Source of the DNA: Capitulum mitella
Lineage: Eukaryota > Arthropoda > Thecostraca > Pollicipedomorpha > Pollicipedidae
Assembly: GCA_030062745.1 (NCBI GenBank)
Contig: CP099849.1
Coordinates: forward strand, 9,759,767-9,823,766
Length of the DNA stretch: 64,000 nucleotides
Reading direction: 5' to 3'
The notes beneath the pieces were generated by a model. That model was not told the DNA's origin. It did not search any database and was given only the letters and a program-made list of their open reading frames with translations. Positions within the stretch are counted from its first letter, which is position 1. Each line of letters opens with the position of its first letter. The position numbers were made by a program, and so were the translations under genes. This document shows positions 35,845-49,999 of this stretch, in pieces.

Positions 35845-36166
35845 CAGTGTCCGGTGCGTGCCGCAGGTGCCCGTCTCGTGGGTTTACTGACAGTGTCCGG
35901 TGCGTGCCGCAGGTTCCCGTCTCGTGGCTGTACTGACAATGTCCGGTGCGTGCCGCAGGTGCCCGTCTCGTGGGTTTACTGACATTGTCCGGTGGGTGCC
36001 GCAGGTGCCCGTCTCGTGGCTTTACTGACAGTGTCCGGTGCGTGCCGCAGGTGCCCGTCTCGTGGGTTTACTGACAGTGTCCGGTGGGTGCCGCAGGTGT
36101 CCGTCTCGTGGGTTTACTGACAGTGTCCGGTGCGTGCCGCAGGTGCCCGTCTCGTGGGTTTACTGA

Positions 36167-39989
<3,823 letters not shown>

Positions 39990-40198
39990 CAATTAATGAC
40001 GCACCGTTGAGACCGCACTTTGCCGTCGTCAGTCGATGACGTACCACTCTAAGCCGTGCTCTGATGACGTCGGTCGACGGCGTGCCGTCAATCAGGCCGT
40101 GCTCTGATGACGTCAGTCAATGACGCACAACTCGAGGCCGTGCTCTGGCGACGTCAGTCGATGACGTACCGTTCGAGACCGTACTCGCTGATGACGTC
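39990..40198 (-). repeat. 41-43 bp tandem repeat of the gene's 3' end
   Basis: Read on the minus strand, five units begin GACGTCATCAGAGCACGG or variants and end CGTCATCGACTGA. The first, 40198-40154, is the in-frame C-terminus (DVISEY...YVID and stop) of the minus-strand gene. The later four lie beyond the stop and are out of frame or broken by small indels, though most keep a terminal GACTGA. Confidence 0.85.
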
Positions 40199-41246
40199 CA
40201 GCGCGTCAGGATCGTCGACGCCGCTGAACTGGATCCAGCCGACGGCGGCCAGCCGGTAGAGCAGGGCGCCGATCAGCTCCAGCAGGGGGCTGAGCGCCTC
40301 AGAGCGGAGCAGGCGGCGCATCAGCGCAGAGGCGGCCGGCCGGGCGGCTCGCTCCACCAGCGGCGTCCACCGCTCCGGCTCCTGCTCCTGCTCCGGCTCC
40401 TGGCCCGGCTCCTGGTCCGGCTCCTGGAGCGGCTCCTGGTCCGGCCCCCTGGTCCGGCTCCGGCTCTGAGCAGTCGCTGCCGCCGCCGGCCGCGTGGCAG
40501 CGGTGAGGAGTCACAGACGGCGGGATCTGGTCCGCGGCAGGCGCTTGGGAGCCGCCTTCCGTCCGGCGGTCCTTCCGACGGTCCCCCAGAGCCTGCTGGT
40601 CCCCGCGGCGATCCCCCAGAGCCTGCCGGTCCCGCGACGTGTGGCCGGCGCGCTCTGAGAACCCCCTGCCTCGGCCCTGACTGCGCCCGCGGGCCCGGTT
40701 CCTGCGGCGCCGTCTTCGCCCGCCCCGGAGCCGGCGCCGGCGTTTGGTCGGGCGTCTCTCTGCGGCTGTTTTCAGCCGCCTGTCCGCCCTGCTGGGGCCG
40801 CTGCGAGCCGGGTCCGCAGCCGGAGACGCCGGCTCAGAGGGCGCTGGCCGTCGCCACCCCGCCGACGGGCGCCGCGGCGCCGCCGAAGGGGTAGCCGTCC
40901 GCGGTCCGGGGCGGTCCTGGTGCGGAGACGCGGCCCGGTCCCCTGGTCCATCCCCGACCAGCGGACCACGGCCCGCGGTCCGGTCCGCCGGTCTCCGGCC
41001 TGGCCGACCCGGAGGGAGGGTCTGCCAGTGCGGAGAACCGCGAGCCGTGGTCTGGTCCTGTCTCCAGCCCGGCGGGCCAGACCGAGGCGCCGCTCGAGCC
41101 CGCCTTCTGGTGTTCAGCTGCCTTGAAGCCGGCTTCGGAAGCGAAGTGCTGCGCTCTGCGCGTGATGGGTGGTGACGGCCAACCATATCTGGCGTTCGGT
41201 ATTTCCTGCGAGCCGGAGGATTTGGACGACACCGCAGACTGTGGTC
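40154..41246 (-). CDS. Secreted Arg-rich protein, terminal exon (probable)
   Basis: Exon opens after acceptor TTTGCCCTCACCTCAACAG and is phase 0, matching the donor at 45603. Order: DHSLRCRPNPPARRKYRTPD, a Pro/Arg/Gly-rich middle, a very basic run (TKRRRRLRGGRRRRRRNRAR), a RQALGD/QQALGDRRKD repeat, an acidic SDCSEPEPDQ, QEP repeats, then a hydrophobic C-terminus (LLELIGALLYRLAAVGWIQF; FSGVDDPDALDVISEY; YVID). The QEP part and C-terminus are one frame off from what precedes: the shift falls at a run of five G/C near 40446-40450, so it is either a sequence error, a true frameshift or an unrecognised short intron. Without the shift the frame ends at 40299 in Gly-Ala repeats. I do not recognise the family. 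Confidence 0.55.
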
Positions 41247-42947
41247 CTGTTGAGGTGAGGGCAAAGGCTTCTTCAAGAGGCTGGCGCTGCGAGGGAAACA
41301 TGTCTGTGTTATATGCGAGGTCAACTTCATGTTCAAGAATTATTACAAAAATCTTTAACCGCGGTACTTGAGCTTTGCCGTATGGTCATCATACCGCGAT
41401 GAATGTATATATGCAGCTTCATGCACCTTTCGTCGTCGTAGGCTTGTCGTCCATACCGATATATTTGTATATGTTCTACTCACCAATATACATGCGTCCT
41501 ATGCATCGCTATGAACACAATTATGAAGCAAGTCACCAGCATTAACATGTAAATATCATGGTGACCAGACCTGTACAAAAAAAAACATGGAATTGTCATT
41601 ATTCATCCTGAATAAATAGCGCCTTTGGACCTGAACGCCTACGCTATATTCAAACGTCCATACCTGTTAATTTGGTTGTTTTTTCTACCATGTTACTGAG
41701 TGCTGCGGGCCTTTCCATGTGGCAGAACCGGCCGCGCCACCCGCGGTAAATTGGGTAAGGTCTCTGTTGGGAGAGTTTTCCTAATTTTCGCTCATTTAGA
41801 GACATGAAAAATAAAACAAGGACCGGAGTTCAAATCTTCCAGGTAATTCCAGGCATAGCGAGTCCAACGTCCACAGTAAACCAGACTGCGGATGTTGGGT
41901 TTTTGACGGTCTATGGCTGTTCAAGACGAGTCCCTGACGGTCGTGCGGATTATAGCAGGCTGAGGCCGGCCTCGCCACAGATTGGTACACCGTAACTGAT
42001 TTAGTGGCGTGCACAAGGGTACTTAGCCCTTCAGGACCAGTGATTCCATACCGGTGTGGAGGATGCGCCGGGTATTTTATGTTGGCGTCAGCTTGCGTAT
42101 GAAACATCACGGGAAGCTAACGGCTGAAATGGGAATCGCAGCCCATTCATCGATGAACAAACTCATTATTGCATACCCTCTAGACCTTTTCCGAAATGTG
42201 AGTTCTTGCTACTGACCATGAATAAATGAAAGAGAGGGGGTTAGAGAGAACGAGGGGGAAAACAAAGTGAAGGGAGGGGAGATGCAGGGATCGCTTTCTG
42301 TTCCAGATAATCTCGTTGTTTGAAAGGATGTCACCAAGTCTGGAGCAGCTCTACATTTGGTCCAGGATGCAGTTTCCTCGGCTGAGCGTCTTCCGACCCA
42401 CATTTGCGCGGCGGCGGTCGGTGGGATATGGCGTGCGTACGTCAGAGGAGTGCCACTTGTCCGGGAAGAAACTTACTGTTTGAGCCCGCCTCCGCTTTTT
42501 GCTGTCATCATGCGCATGGCGTGCTTCACGCAGACCGCGAAAAAAGGCCGGAAAAACGTGGTTGGTGGGAAGACGTGCGGCGGGCTCAGAACGAAATCCG
42601 GGACAGCGCTGCTGGGCTTCAGATATCGCCGAAAACCCGGCTAAACGAAAGTGTGATGCTGAAATTGGGCGCTCGCGGCGCAGGGGCCGCTGCACGTTTT
42701 CACTGCAGACACACCGCCTGACTGCATGAAGGAAAACCGATTCATGAATTCATGGTTCTCTTCTGAATGTTTAAATACATAGATGGGAACCAATAAGACC
42801 ATTCGAGGGAAACGCAGTTACATGTCGCCGAATCAGTGATCTGCTTGGTTCGATTCATTGACTTCCCTTGCACATAATGCTAAGATATAATCAAAGTACT
42901 AAGTGCTAAACATGTGGGATAATTATAACTATGGCTGATCACCACTG

Positions 42948-43016
42948 TGGTTGGTAGCTCAGTTGGAAGACGGCTGGTCTTCCCGTACTGCCAAGGCTGG
43001 TTCGAGTGTCCGACCA
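42948..43016 (+). tRNA. tRNA-like sequence, probably a pseudogene or SINE head
   Basis: TGGTTGG at the start pairs with CCGACCA at the end as a 7-bp acceptor stem. TAGCTCAGTTGG fits the A box and GGTTCGAGTGTCC is near the B box with an extra base. The D and anticodon arms do not fold cleanly and the length of 69 is short, so I do not assign an anticodon. Confidence 0.35.
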
Positions 43017-43422
43017 GGGCATTCGACATTGGCTCGTGAGTCATTGCCGGCAAGTGGTCAGCAGAGGAACGTACTGCCTACCAAAAAACAATGTTTTCGA
43101 AGGCGCTTTACACGTTTTCCTTCAAATCGGCATTTGTCTAAAAATGACTGGTCGGATGAGTTCATTCTCCGAACAACGAAGACTGCTTAAAACGGGCTGT
43201 GATTTCAAACACTGCCTGGAAAATCATTCGGAAAATTTGTATGTACGAAAAGTATGCATGTCCAGAAGACATTATCACCAGCCTTCTCATGCGGGGGTCA
43301 TGGCTGCAAGGACAAAGAAGAGGCTAGGAGCGGTTTAATGACTTCAAATAATTTGGATGTTATTTTAATTTTAGCTTTCCAGCGCGTCTCTCGGCTGACT
43401 ACCTTAGCCTTATTCTCGTCAG

Positions 43423-44661
43423 GGGATTAAATCCGCCCCCCCCCCTCGGGTTCTTTGCTTGCTGATTCCAGCCTTTTTGACGCAGCTTCATGAAATTTGG
43501 TGACTCTTCCAAGCTATTCCTTCTACGTGCTTTGACAAAATTTCGGAATTTTGTTTTGCTCAGGGGCGGAGCCAGGAAGCGTTTTGGGAGGCACCTCAGA
43601 CCATTTTTGGCCCTGTTGAGGGTAAAAGAAAAATGACTGCCGAAAACATCGTTTTTAAGGTAGAATTTTAAAACCACATATGGGTGTATAGCTTAATAGA
43701 TGGGAAGCCTACGAATACAGTTTTCTTCAGCTGAGGTTACTTTACAAGATTAAGTCAAGGTCAAAATTCAAAATTTAGTTTTATAGTAATAAATTCCGCG
43801 CTTTTTTCAAAGTCAAATCCGAAATATATGTGACATATGTGGCTTCCCTCCACTTATGTACCGAGTTTCAGGGCGATATTAGGTTGGGTCACGGAGCTAT
43901 GACCTAAAATGTCAGTGCGCGTACCCTATATCATAATAGCCGTAAATGAAATTTTTGAAATAGGGTGAATTCAAATGACTGAAGACGTTTTCAGATAACA
44001 TTTAATCCATACGAGATCATTCCAAGCGACTCCAATGTCACTGGAGGTCATTTAAGGTCAAAGGTCGCAAGTTGATCTGAGGAATATGTGACCATGACAG
44101 TTCCCCTTTTTTTAATGTCCCTGGCACTGCCTATGCTAGCATTATACAAACATTGCAATACGATTTGTACTTCTTCAGCATAACATGACTATTGGAAGCT
44201 AAAAAGGTGCTTTTAACTTTCTTTTTAATTCAGTTTTTGAAAAACTAATCCTCCTATTCTTGAAACCCTGTGAACACCTCTGAATTTTCTCAAAATTTCA
44301 AATGTGTATACCAATGGTAAAATTCCCATCCATAATCTCTCAATTAATGCCAATTTCATCAAAATCGGTTCATAAACAATGGAGTTATAAGAAGCCCAAA
44401 AATAACCCCCATTTTGACATTTTTCCCGGTATCCACCCCTTTCAAAATTTTGAAAAACTTTTTTTAATGTAGTTTGCGTCATGGCAAATCGATTGCCGTT
44501 TCTTGCGATGAAATCAAATGCGTAGTTCTCGAGATCTCGGGGGGTAAATCCGCCCCCTGAGATCCGGTATTCGATCCGATCCGATCGGAGATCCGAGATC
44601 TGAATCCGGCCCCCATGGCGGGAATCGGCCATACCGTCTAGCCCTCCGGGAATAGAGTTAA
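43423..44661 (-). mobile_element. Family 1 TTAA MITE, copy 3
   Basis: Reverse orientation: its 5' end is at 44661 (CCGGGAATAGAGTTAA on the + strand), its 3' end degenerate near 43423 (GGGGATTAAATCCGCCCC). Near the 5' end the G-run block is duplicated and interrupted by a GATCCGATCCGATCGGAGATCC stretch unique to this copy. Confidence 0.88.
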
Positions 44662-44761
44662 ACTACCTAGTACCTCATTTGAATTTTTTTTAGAACATTT
44701 TGACCTGGGAATGTAATAGCTAAACGTTTTCTTTTACAAGAGTGGAATTCCCGATGCCTTG

Positions 44762-44790
44762 CAATACAATACAATACAATACAGTACAAT
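44762..44790. repeat. (CAATA)n microsatellite
   Basis: Five to six CAATA units ending with CAGTA and CAATG variants. Confidence 0.9.
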
Positions 44791-45602
44791 GCGATGCAAC
44801 AAGTTGGTTAGGAAAAGCTAGGTACGAAGCAAAATCGGCGCAGAGAGATGTAGGCAGTGACAAGCATACGACAGGAGAACAGTCAAACTGAATGTCTCGT
44901 GTCAGAGGCATGTACGCGGGACGGCATGCGTCCGTGCTCTTGCGACAGCAATTTCACGAGATATGGGTAGTCAAATTTCCTAAATGTGACGTGCAGTTCC
45001 GGCTCATGGCATTAATAGCATCGTATTGATTTAGACCTTACATTCGGCGTCATTTTAGCATGAGGAGGCTCTCTCGGAGTTATGTCCACGCATTTTCAAA
45101 TACTGACGTTTGGAGCCTTAAATATATGCTTAGCAAAATTTACGTTATCGTCACGGGCAAGGAATCTTAGAGCCTTAAAGAAAATGAAGTTGTTTGGCTT
45201 GGACTAGCAACCGTCATGACGTTCTAAACGGACTTTAGCCAACTGACGTCAAATTACAGGCATAGGAAACAAAGGAGCTGGACAATCTAATTAGTCTACG
45301 GTATGATATAATCATCATGCACGACTAAATGAGACATTTAGTTGCATTATATTGGTTTTAGAAGGGCTCCCACACTTTATGGCGTGGTGCAGTGTTTTTG
45401 GTATTTCGTACGTACGTACCGATTCGTACCAGCCAGCGTTGACATCATTCTGCACGCATGAAAATCACCACACAGCCTATCTCCGACGTACTTGGAAGGG
45501 ACTACCTGCACCAAGCGTGGCCCTGTGCCTCGGCTGGACGGACGGCCAGGCTGGACGGACGGCCAGACCGCCGGCGGGCCTCCCGGAGCTAATGGAACTC
45601 AC

Positions 45603-45692
45603 CTGCGCGGTTGGCCAGGGCAGGGAGGCCGCCGCCAGATCAGCTGACGCCGTCCAGGCGAGCAGCAGAAGCGCTGCCGGCGCCGGCTCCAT
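45603..45692 (-). CDS. Signal-peptide exon of secreted protein (probable)
   Basis: 30 codons starting MEPAPAALLLLAWTASA, then DLAAASLPWPTAQ, ending at a consensus donor CAG/GTGAGT. The start has a textbook secretory signal: short N-region, LLLLAW core and A-S-A cleavage site before Asp. An in-frame start further upstream (45791) would bury this signal, so I prefer 45692. The phase-0 end joins in frame to the exon opening at 41246. No coding exon is visible between them, but none is needed. Third positions are GC-rich like the CASK exons. Function unknown; secretion is inferred. Confidence 0.6.
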
Positions 45693-45776
45693 CTCCGACC
45701 TCGACCCGGCCGACTGTGGCGCGGCCCGCAGCCGCGGCGGCAGTCCCGGACACGCAGCGCCGCCTACCGTACCGGG

Positions 45777-45920
45777 CGACCGCAGCGCCATCTGTACCGC
45801 CCCACAGGCTGAGTGGGTCTGATCCGCCGCCCGCTAGCGCGTCAGCCGACGCGGCCGTCCCGCGCACAGAGCCATCTGTCGTACCAGCCGACCGCAGCGC
45901 CATCTGTGTCGCCCCACAGA
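45777..45920. repeat. Duplicated block upstream of the signal-peptide exon
   Basis: GACCGCAGCGCCATCTGT plus CGCCCCACAG occurs at 45779 and again at 45889, 110 bp apart, with a third CCATCTGT between. This lies in the 5' UTR or promoter of the minus-strand gene and is CpG-rich. Confidence 0.7.
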
Positions 45921-46341
45921 CTGTCCGGGCGCTGATTGCGGACCGCCCCAGAACTGTTAGCGGTAGAGCACTTCACGGATTGGATAACTCCGTGGATTGT
46001 GGATTGATCCGCAAAGCGGTTTGGACCGGATGAGAAAATTCAAGCAAGATATGGATAAGGATCGGACAGGAATTTTGGAATTTGCCAAGGCCATATGGAG
46101 TGGACGGATTGAAAATCAAATAAATTTCAAAAGATTATAAATGGACAATTTTTGACAGGGACGTCGATTTCTGTAAATGACTGGAGAGCCGACACAGAGG
46201 GCCCGGTGACTTAACCTCCCCCAAAAGTGGGTTTCCCAACGGATTAAGCTAACTTCATTTTGTCCAACGGCGATTTATGAGTTTTTTGTTCCTATTTATC
46301 AAATCAAAAATTGCACTTAATCCCATGTATATGTGCATATA

Positions 46342-46343
<2 letters not shown>

Positions 46344-46410
<67 letters not shown>
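46344..46410. repeat. (TA)n microsatellite
   Basis: 67 bp of uninterrupted TA. It is followed at 46535-46600 by three short copies of TTGGGTGGGCCCAAAC. Confidence 0.97.
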
Positions 46411-46413
<3 letters not shown>

Positions 46414-47000
46414 AGAAATATAGGTAGATACATTGCTTTAGACTTTATTCTTTACTTTCTGCCCATTTGTTATCTATTGCGGCTGATTTTTCGCTACTAT
46501 TTACTCATTTCCCTTCAAAACCGGCAGAAAATATTGGGTCGGCCCAAACAAAAACATTGGGTGGGCCCAAACCAACACTGGGTGGGCCAGGGCCCTCTCA
46601 AAAGAAAATAAAACGATACTCCTGATGTTTTGAAGCCACTCAGAAGACTGTTATCAAATTTGTTAAAATGAAACAACTAAACTCGCTTAGATGTGCCATA
46701 TTGGTCTATGATGACAAAAGTAAAAAAAATACGGATTGGTGCGCATTTTTAGCACATTTTTGCTATTACGGATTGGAACGGACTGCATTCAGGAATTCCG
46801 GAAAATGCAGATTGCCGATGGATTGGATCCTAGACTTCATGGACTGGATTTGACCGGATCCTAAAAATTCAGTCAGTCACAGGAACAGCCAGGGGGCCTG
46901 GGTTCCCTTAGGTACGCATTTTTGTGAAAACCATTACACATGGTCTTCCCGGCAGGCGGTTATCGTATGATTTCAGTTCACACTTGGCTCCGCCTCCCCC

Positions 47001-48203
47001 TTAACGGTGTTCCAGGCGGGGGGCTGAATCCGCCCCCTCGAGTTTTTTGCTTGCCAATTCCAGGGTTTTTGACGCGGCTTCACGAAACTTGGTCACTTTT
47101 CCTAGCTATTATTTCTACGTACTGTGACAAAATTTCAAAGTTCTATTTTGCTCAGGGGCAAGGCCAGACAACCTTGAGAGGCACCTCAGGCTATTTTTGG
47201 CCCTCTTGAGGGTAAAAGGAAGATTATTGTCAAAAGTAGCATTTTTAGGATAGAGATTAAAACTTTATGTAGATGTATAGCTAAATAGTGGAGCAACGTG
47301 CAAAAACAATTTTGTTCGTCAGAGGTTATTTAACAAGGTCAGGTTAAGATCAAAAGTCAAACTGGGTTTTATAGTAATAATGTCGGAGCTATTCTTTCAA
47401 ATGCCAAATCTCGGAACATATGTGACGTAGCAGGACGCCCTCTACTTGTGTATCAAGTCTCAGTTTGATATCAGGTCGGGTCACGGAGCTATGACCTAAG
47501 TGCGCGTACCCCATAGTACAATATCCGTAAAATGGAATTTTTGAAATAGAGTGAATTCAAATGATTGAAAACGTTTACAGATGATTTTAAATGCACACGA
47601 GATCATTCTAAGCGACTCCAAGGTCACTGGAGGTAATTTAATGGTCAAAGGTCACAACTTGATCTAAAGAACATGTGACCATGATAGTACCTTCTTTTCA
47701 TGTCCCTGACACCGCCTATCTTAACATTATACAAGCATTGTAATCCGATTTGTACTTCTTTGGCATAACATGACTAGCAGAAGCCAAAAAAGTGCTTTTG
47801 TCGTTTTACGTTCACTCAGCTGTTGGAGAAGTATTTTTCCTGTTTTGTCTTTTTTACCCTGTGAACGCCTATGAATTTTCTCAGAATTTCAATTGTGGTC
47901 AGTAATGATAAAAGTCCCACCCACAATCTTTAGATTCATGCCAATTTCATTGAAATCGCGCCATAAACAACGGAGTTATATGAAGTCTAAAAGTACCCCC
48001 CATTTTGATATTTTTGCCCCATGTATCCGTTCCTTTCAAAATTTCGAAACTTCTTTTCATAGAAGCGTAGTTTACGTCATGGCAAATCGATTGCTGTTTG
48101 TGGCGATGAAATCGGATGTGTAGTTCTCGAGATCTCAGGGGGGCCGAATCCCCCCCCCCCCCGGAATTGGCTATATCGTCTAGCCCTCCGGGAATGGGGT
48201 TAA
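47001..48203 (-). mobile_element. Family 1 TTAA MITE, copy 4
   Basis: Reverse orientation, TTAA at both ends (47001-47004 and 48200-48203). 5' end reads CTCCGGGAATGGGGTTAA on the + strand; the 3' end TTAACGGTGTTCCAGGCGGG is mutated. Internal blocks are collinear with copy 2. Non-coding. Confidence 0.92.
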
Positions 48204-49999
48204 GGAAATCCTGACTGCGCCCTTGGAATCAGTGAAGTGCTCCAGCTAGCGGCCCACCACGGATCGTCCGTACACGGAACCCGATTTTCCACGTGTCGGT
48301 ATGAATCTCTTTGTAAACAGCCCGAACTTTTCCGACCGAAACGAACAGACCTGAACTTCCTCGCCACCTCAAGCGATTCGAATCTCGACATGCACTGGTT
48401 ACATTGGTCCCACGGAGAGTGAAAAGGTAGCTAATCGAAATTTGCCGCCACAGAACGACGGTCTGTAATGGGTGGTTCAGGATCATTCGTATCTTCGCAC
48501 AGACTGAATTAGGTTCAGTCTTATCACAGGTCGACGGGAACTGGGCTTTCCAAAAGCGCTCTAGTCGATTCTTTCTTCTGCGTGTCGTGAAGTCAGTTGT
48601 GGCATGTCGTGCATTCCAACCTATACAGTGTTCTCCCCGAATATGTTGATTTTTGGCGTTCGTATAGGAGACTGAATGAGGAATCTGGCTGGATATGGCA
48701 TAAAAGTCCCGAAAGTAAACACTGCCTGAAGTAGCCCTGACTGACGAAGTCCCTAAAGTACATTCTGACATTTTCACTTTGTGAACAGATTTTGGGATAC
48801 TGCGCAATTGCTCGACAGCGGCAACTTTTGGAATTGCTGAGAAAACAAGCGACAGTTTTATGCACCAGACGCCAGACAATGCAGCAACATAGGAAAATCA
48901 GCGCCGAAGAGCTTTCCTCTCAAATAGTTCAGCTGTAAAAATGAGAATGGAAAAGAAATGTTAGGTTCATACCGAGGAAGGATTCCAAAATATCGACCAA
49001 AAACAACCAGTAGCAGAGAGATACGTAAAATGCCATCCCATTATTTCTAGTCATTTTCTACATCACCAAGAGTCATTAAAAGCACAATGCGGTTTAACTG
49101 GCATTAGCTAACATAGATAACTCGGTTCTCAGCTGCCTCTTACGCTTGAATTCCCTTCATGTATAGCGTTTTATTGCCCATGACTCGGAGCGGGCCTTTA
49201 AACCAACTCGATGCCTATTCGATATTGCGCAATAAATCATCCGAACCGTTTCATCAGACAGGTACGTGTACAGACAAACGGCTTTCTGCAGTCTAGTGCC
49301 AGTAAATGCGCGACTTTGCAAGAAATCCAGGACGAATTTTTCACGTCTGCACGAAGATTCCACGTTTCACGAAATCTTCACGGCACACCCTCATTATCAG
49401 GGATTATTTTTGTGCTTTAGGCGCAACAAAATATCGCGAACCACTCAGATTAAAACGAGATCGGGAGGTGTCTTTTCAGCAAATTTGAATAATGGAAAAT
49501 TATCAGACCTTCTCAACTCTAATGTTTTCATGCGTAACTTTATTTCAATAACCTGGAACGCCAACACCCGCCATTCGACTTACTGTAAACAGAAAGGAAT
49601 AAAAACTACTTCAAATGCATGGACAAATAATTGTTTTAATTTTGGGTTCTGCAGTGGAACTGGCGGCATAGGATGTTACAGAAACCCAGTAACGAGAATG
49701 CGCCGTTCACTTCGACAGGAATAGATATTTAAGGCAGCCATACAGAACAAAATCGCAGTTTGGAGGGTAAACGCATACCCAGCAGCTAAACCCTCTTAGG
49801 CAATCACCAGCTGAAGGAGATTGGGCAATGGCGCCCAAATGAGAAAAAATGCTCTCGCAGGAGAAATGAAATCCGGAGAAAGCCCCTCAAGCGTAAAAAT
49901 TAACATTGAGGCTAAAAACTGGAGGTAATGGAATCGTAAGCCGGAGAAAAACAGAAATTCGTGCAGCCTGTAGGTAGGTTGGGAACTATGTAAATGGAC
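48204..49999. other. Intergenic, nothing callable
   Basis: Lies between MITE copies 4 and 5. No motif, splice pattern or repeat supports a gene, although several open frames of 60-216 codons occur. Confidence 0.5.

Larger units (their letters stand above)
6932..36166 (+). other. CASK: CASK (Caki/LIN-2) gene, 3' half: gene model
   Basis: CASK is a membrane-associated scaffold with the order CaM-kinase-like domain, two L27 domains, PDZ, SH3, HOOK and guanylate-kinase-like domain. It acts under synaptic and epithelial membranes, binding neurexin and syndecan tails (PDZ), protein 4.1 (HOOK) and Mint/Veli partners. Nine exons fit without a gap: 6932-7096, 8875-8943, 30944-31042, 31696-31834, 32198-32317, 32862-32972, 33669-33776, 34694-34869 and 35436-35591, then a terminal exon chosen from the array at 35821-36166. 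Intron phases are 0, 0, 0, 1, 1, 1, 1, 0, 0 and every boundary is GT-AG. The sequence tracks the arthropod protein. The kinase, L27 and first PDZ exons are not in the window; the exon before 6932, which should end in a DEPM-like PDZ start, was not found between 1 and 6931. Confidence 0.97.
35777..36166 (+). repeat. CASK: Tandem array of CASK terminal-exon modules
   Basis: Exact 46-bp period. Coding 24-mers start at 35821, 35867, 35913, 35959, 36005, 36051, 36097 and 36143, with relic unit 0 at 35777. Units 1, 3 and 5 end WLY; units 2, 4, 6, 7 and 8 end WVY; unit 7 reads VSVSWVY. Every unit has an AG acceptor just before GTG/GTT, seven sense codons and TGA, with no indel or early stop. The 22-bp spacer (CAGTGTCCGGTGCGTGCCGCAG, few variants) follows each stop. 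TTTACTGAC at each stop resembles a branch-point consensus and its A lies about 22 bp before the next AG. Pyrimidine tracts are poor. Confidence 0.97.
41247..45602 (-). other. Inferred intron of the minus-strand gene
   Basis: Donor CAG/GTGAGT (45602 downward) and acceptor CAACAG (41247-41248), phase 0. It contains MITE copy 3 in the same orientation as the gene, a tRNA-like fragment and a CAATA repeat; the other parts (41380-42900, 44800-45600) show nothing callable. An extra exon inside cannot be excluded. Confidence 0.5.
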
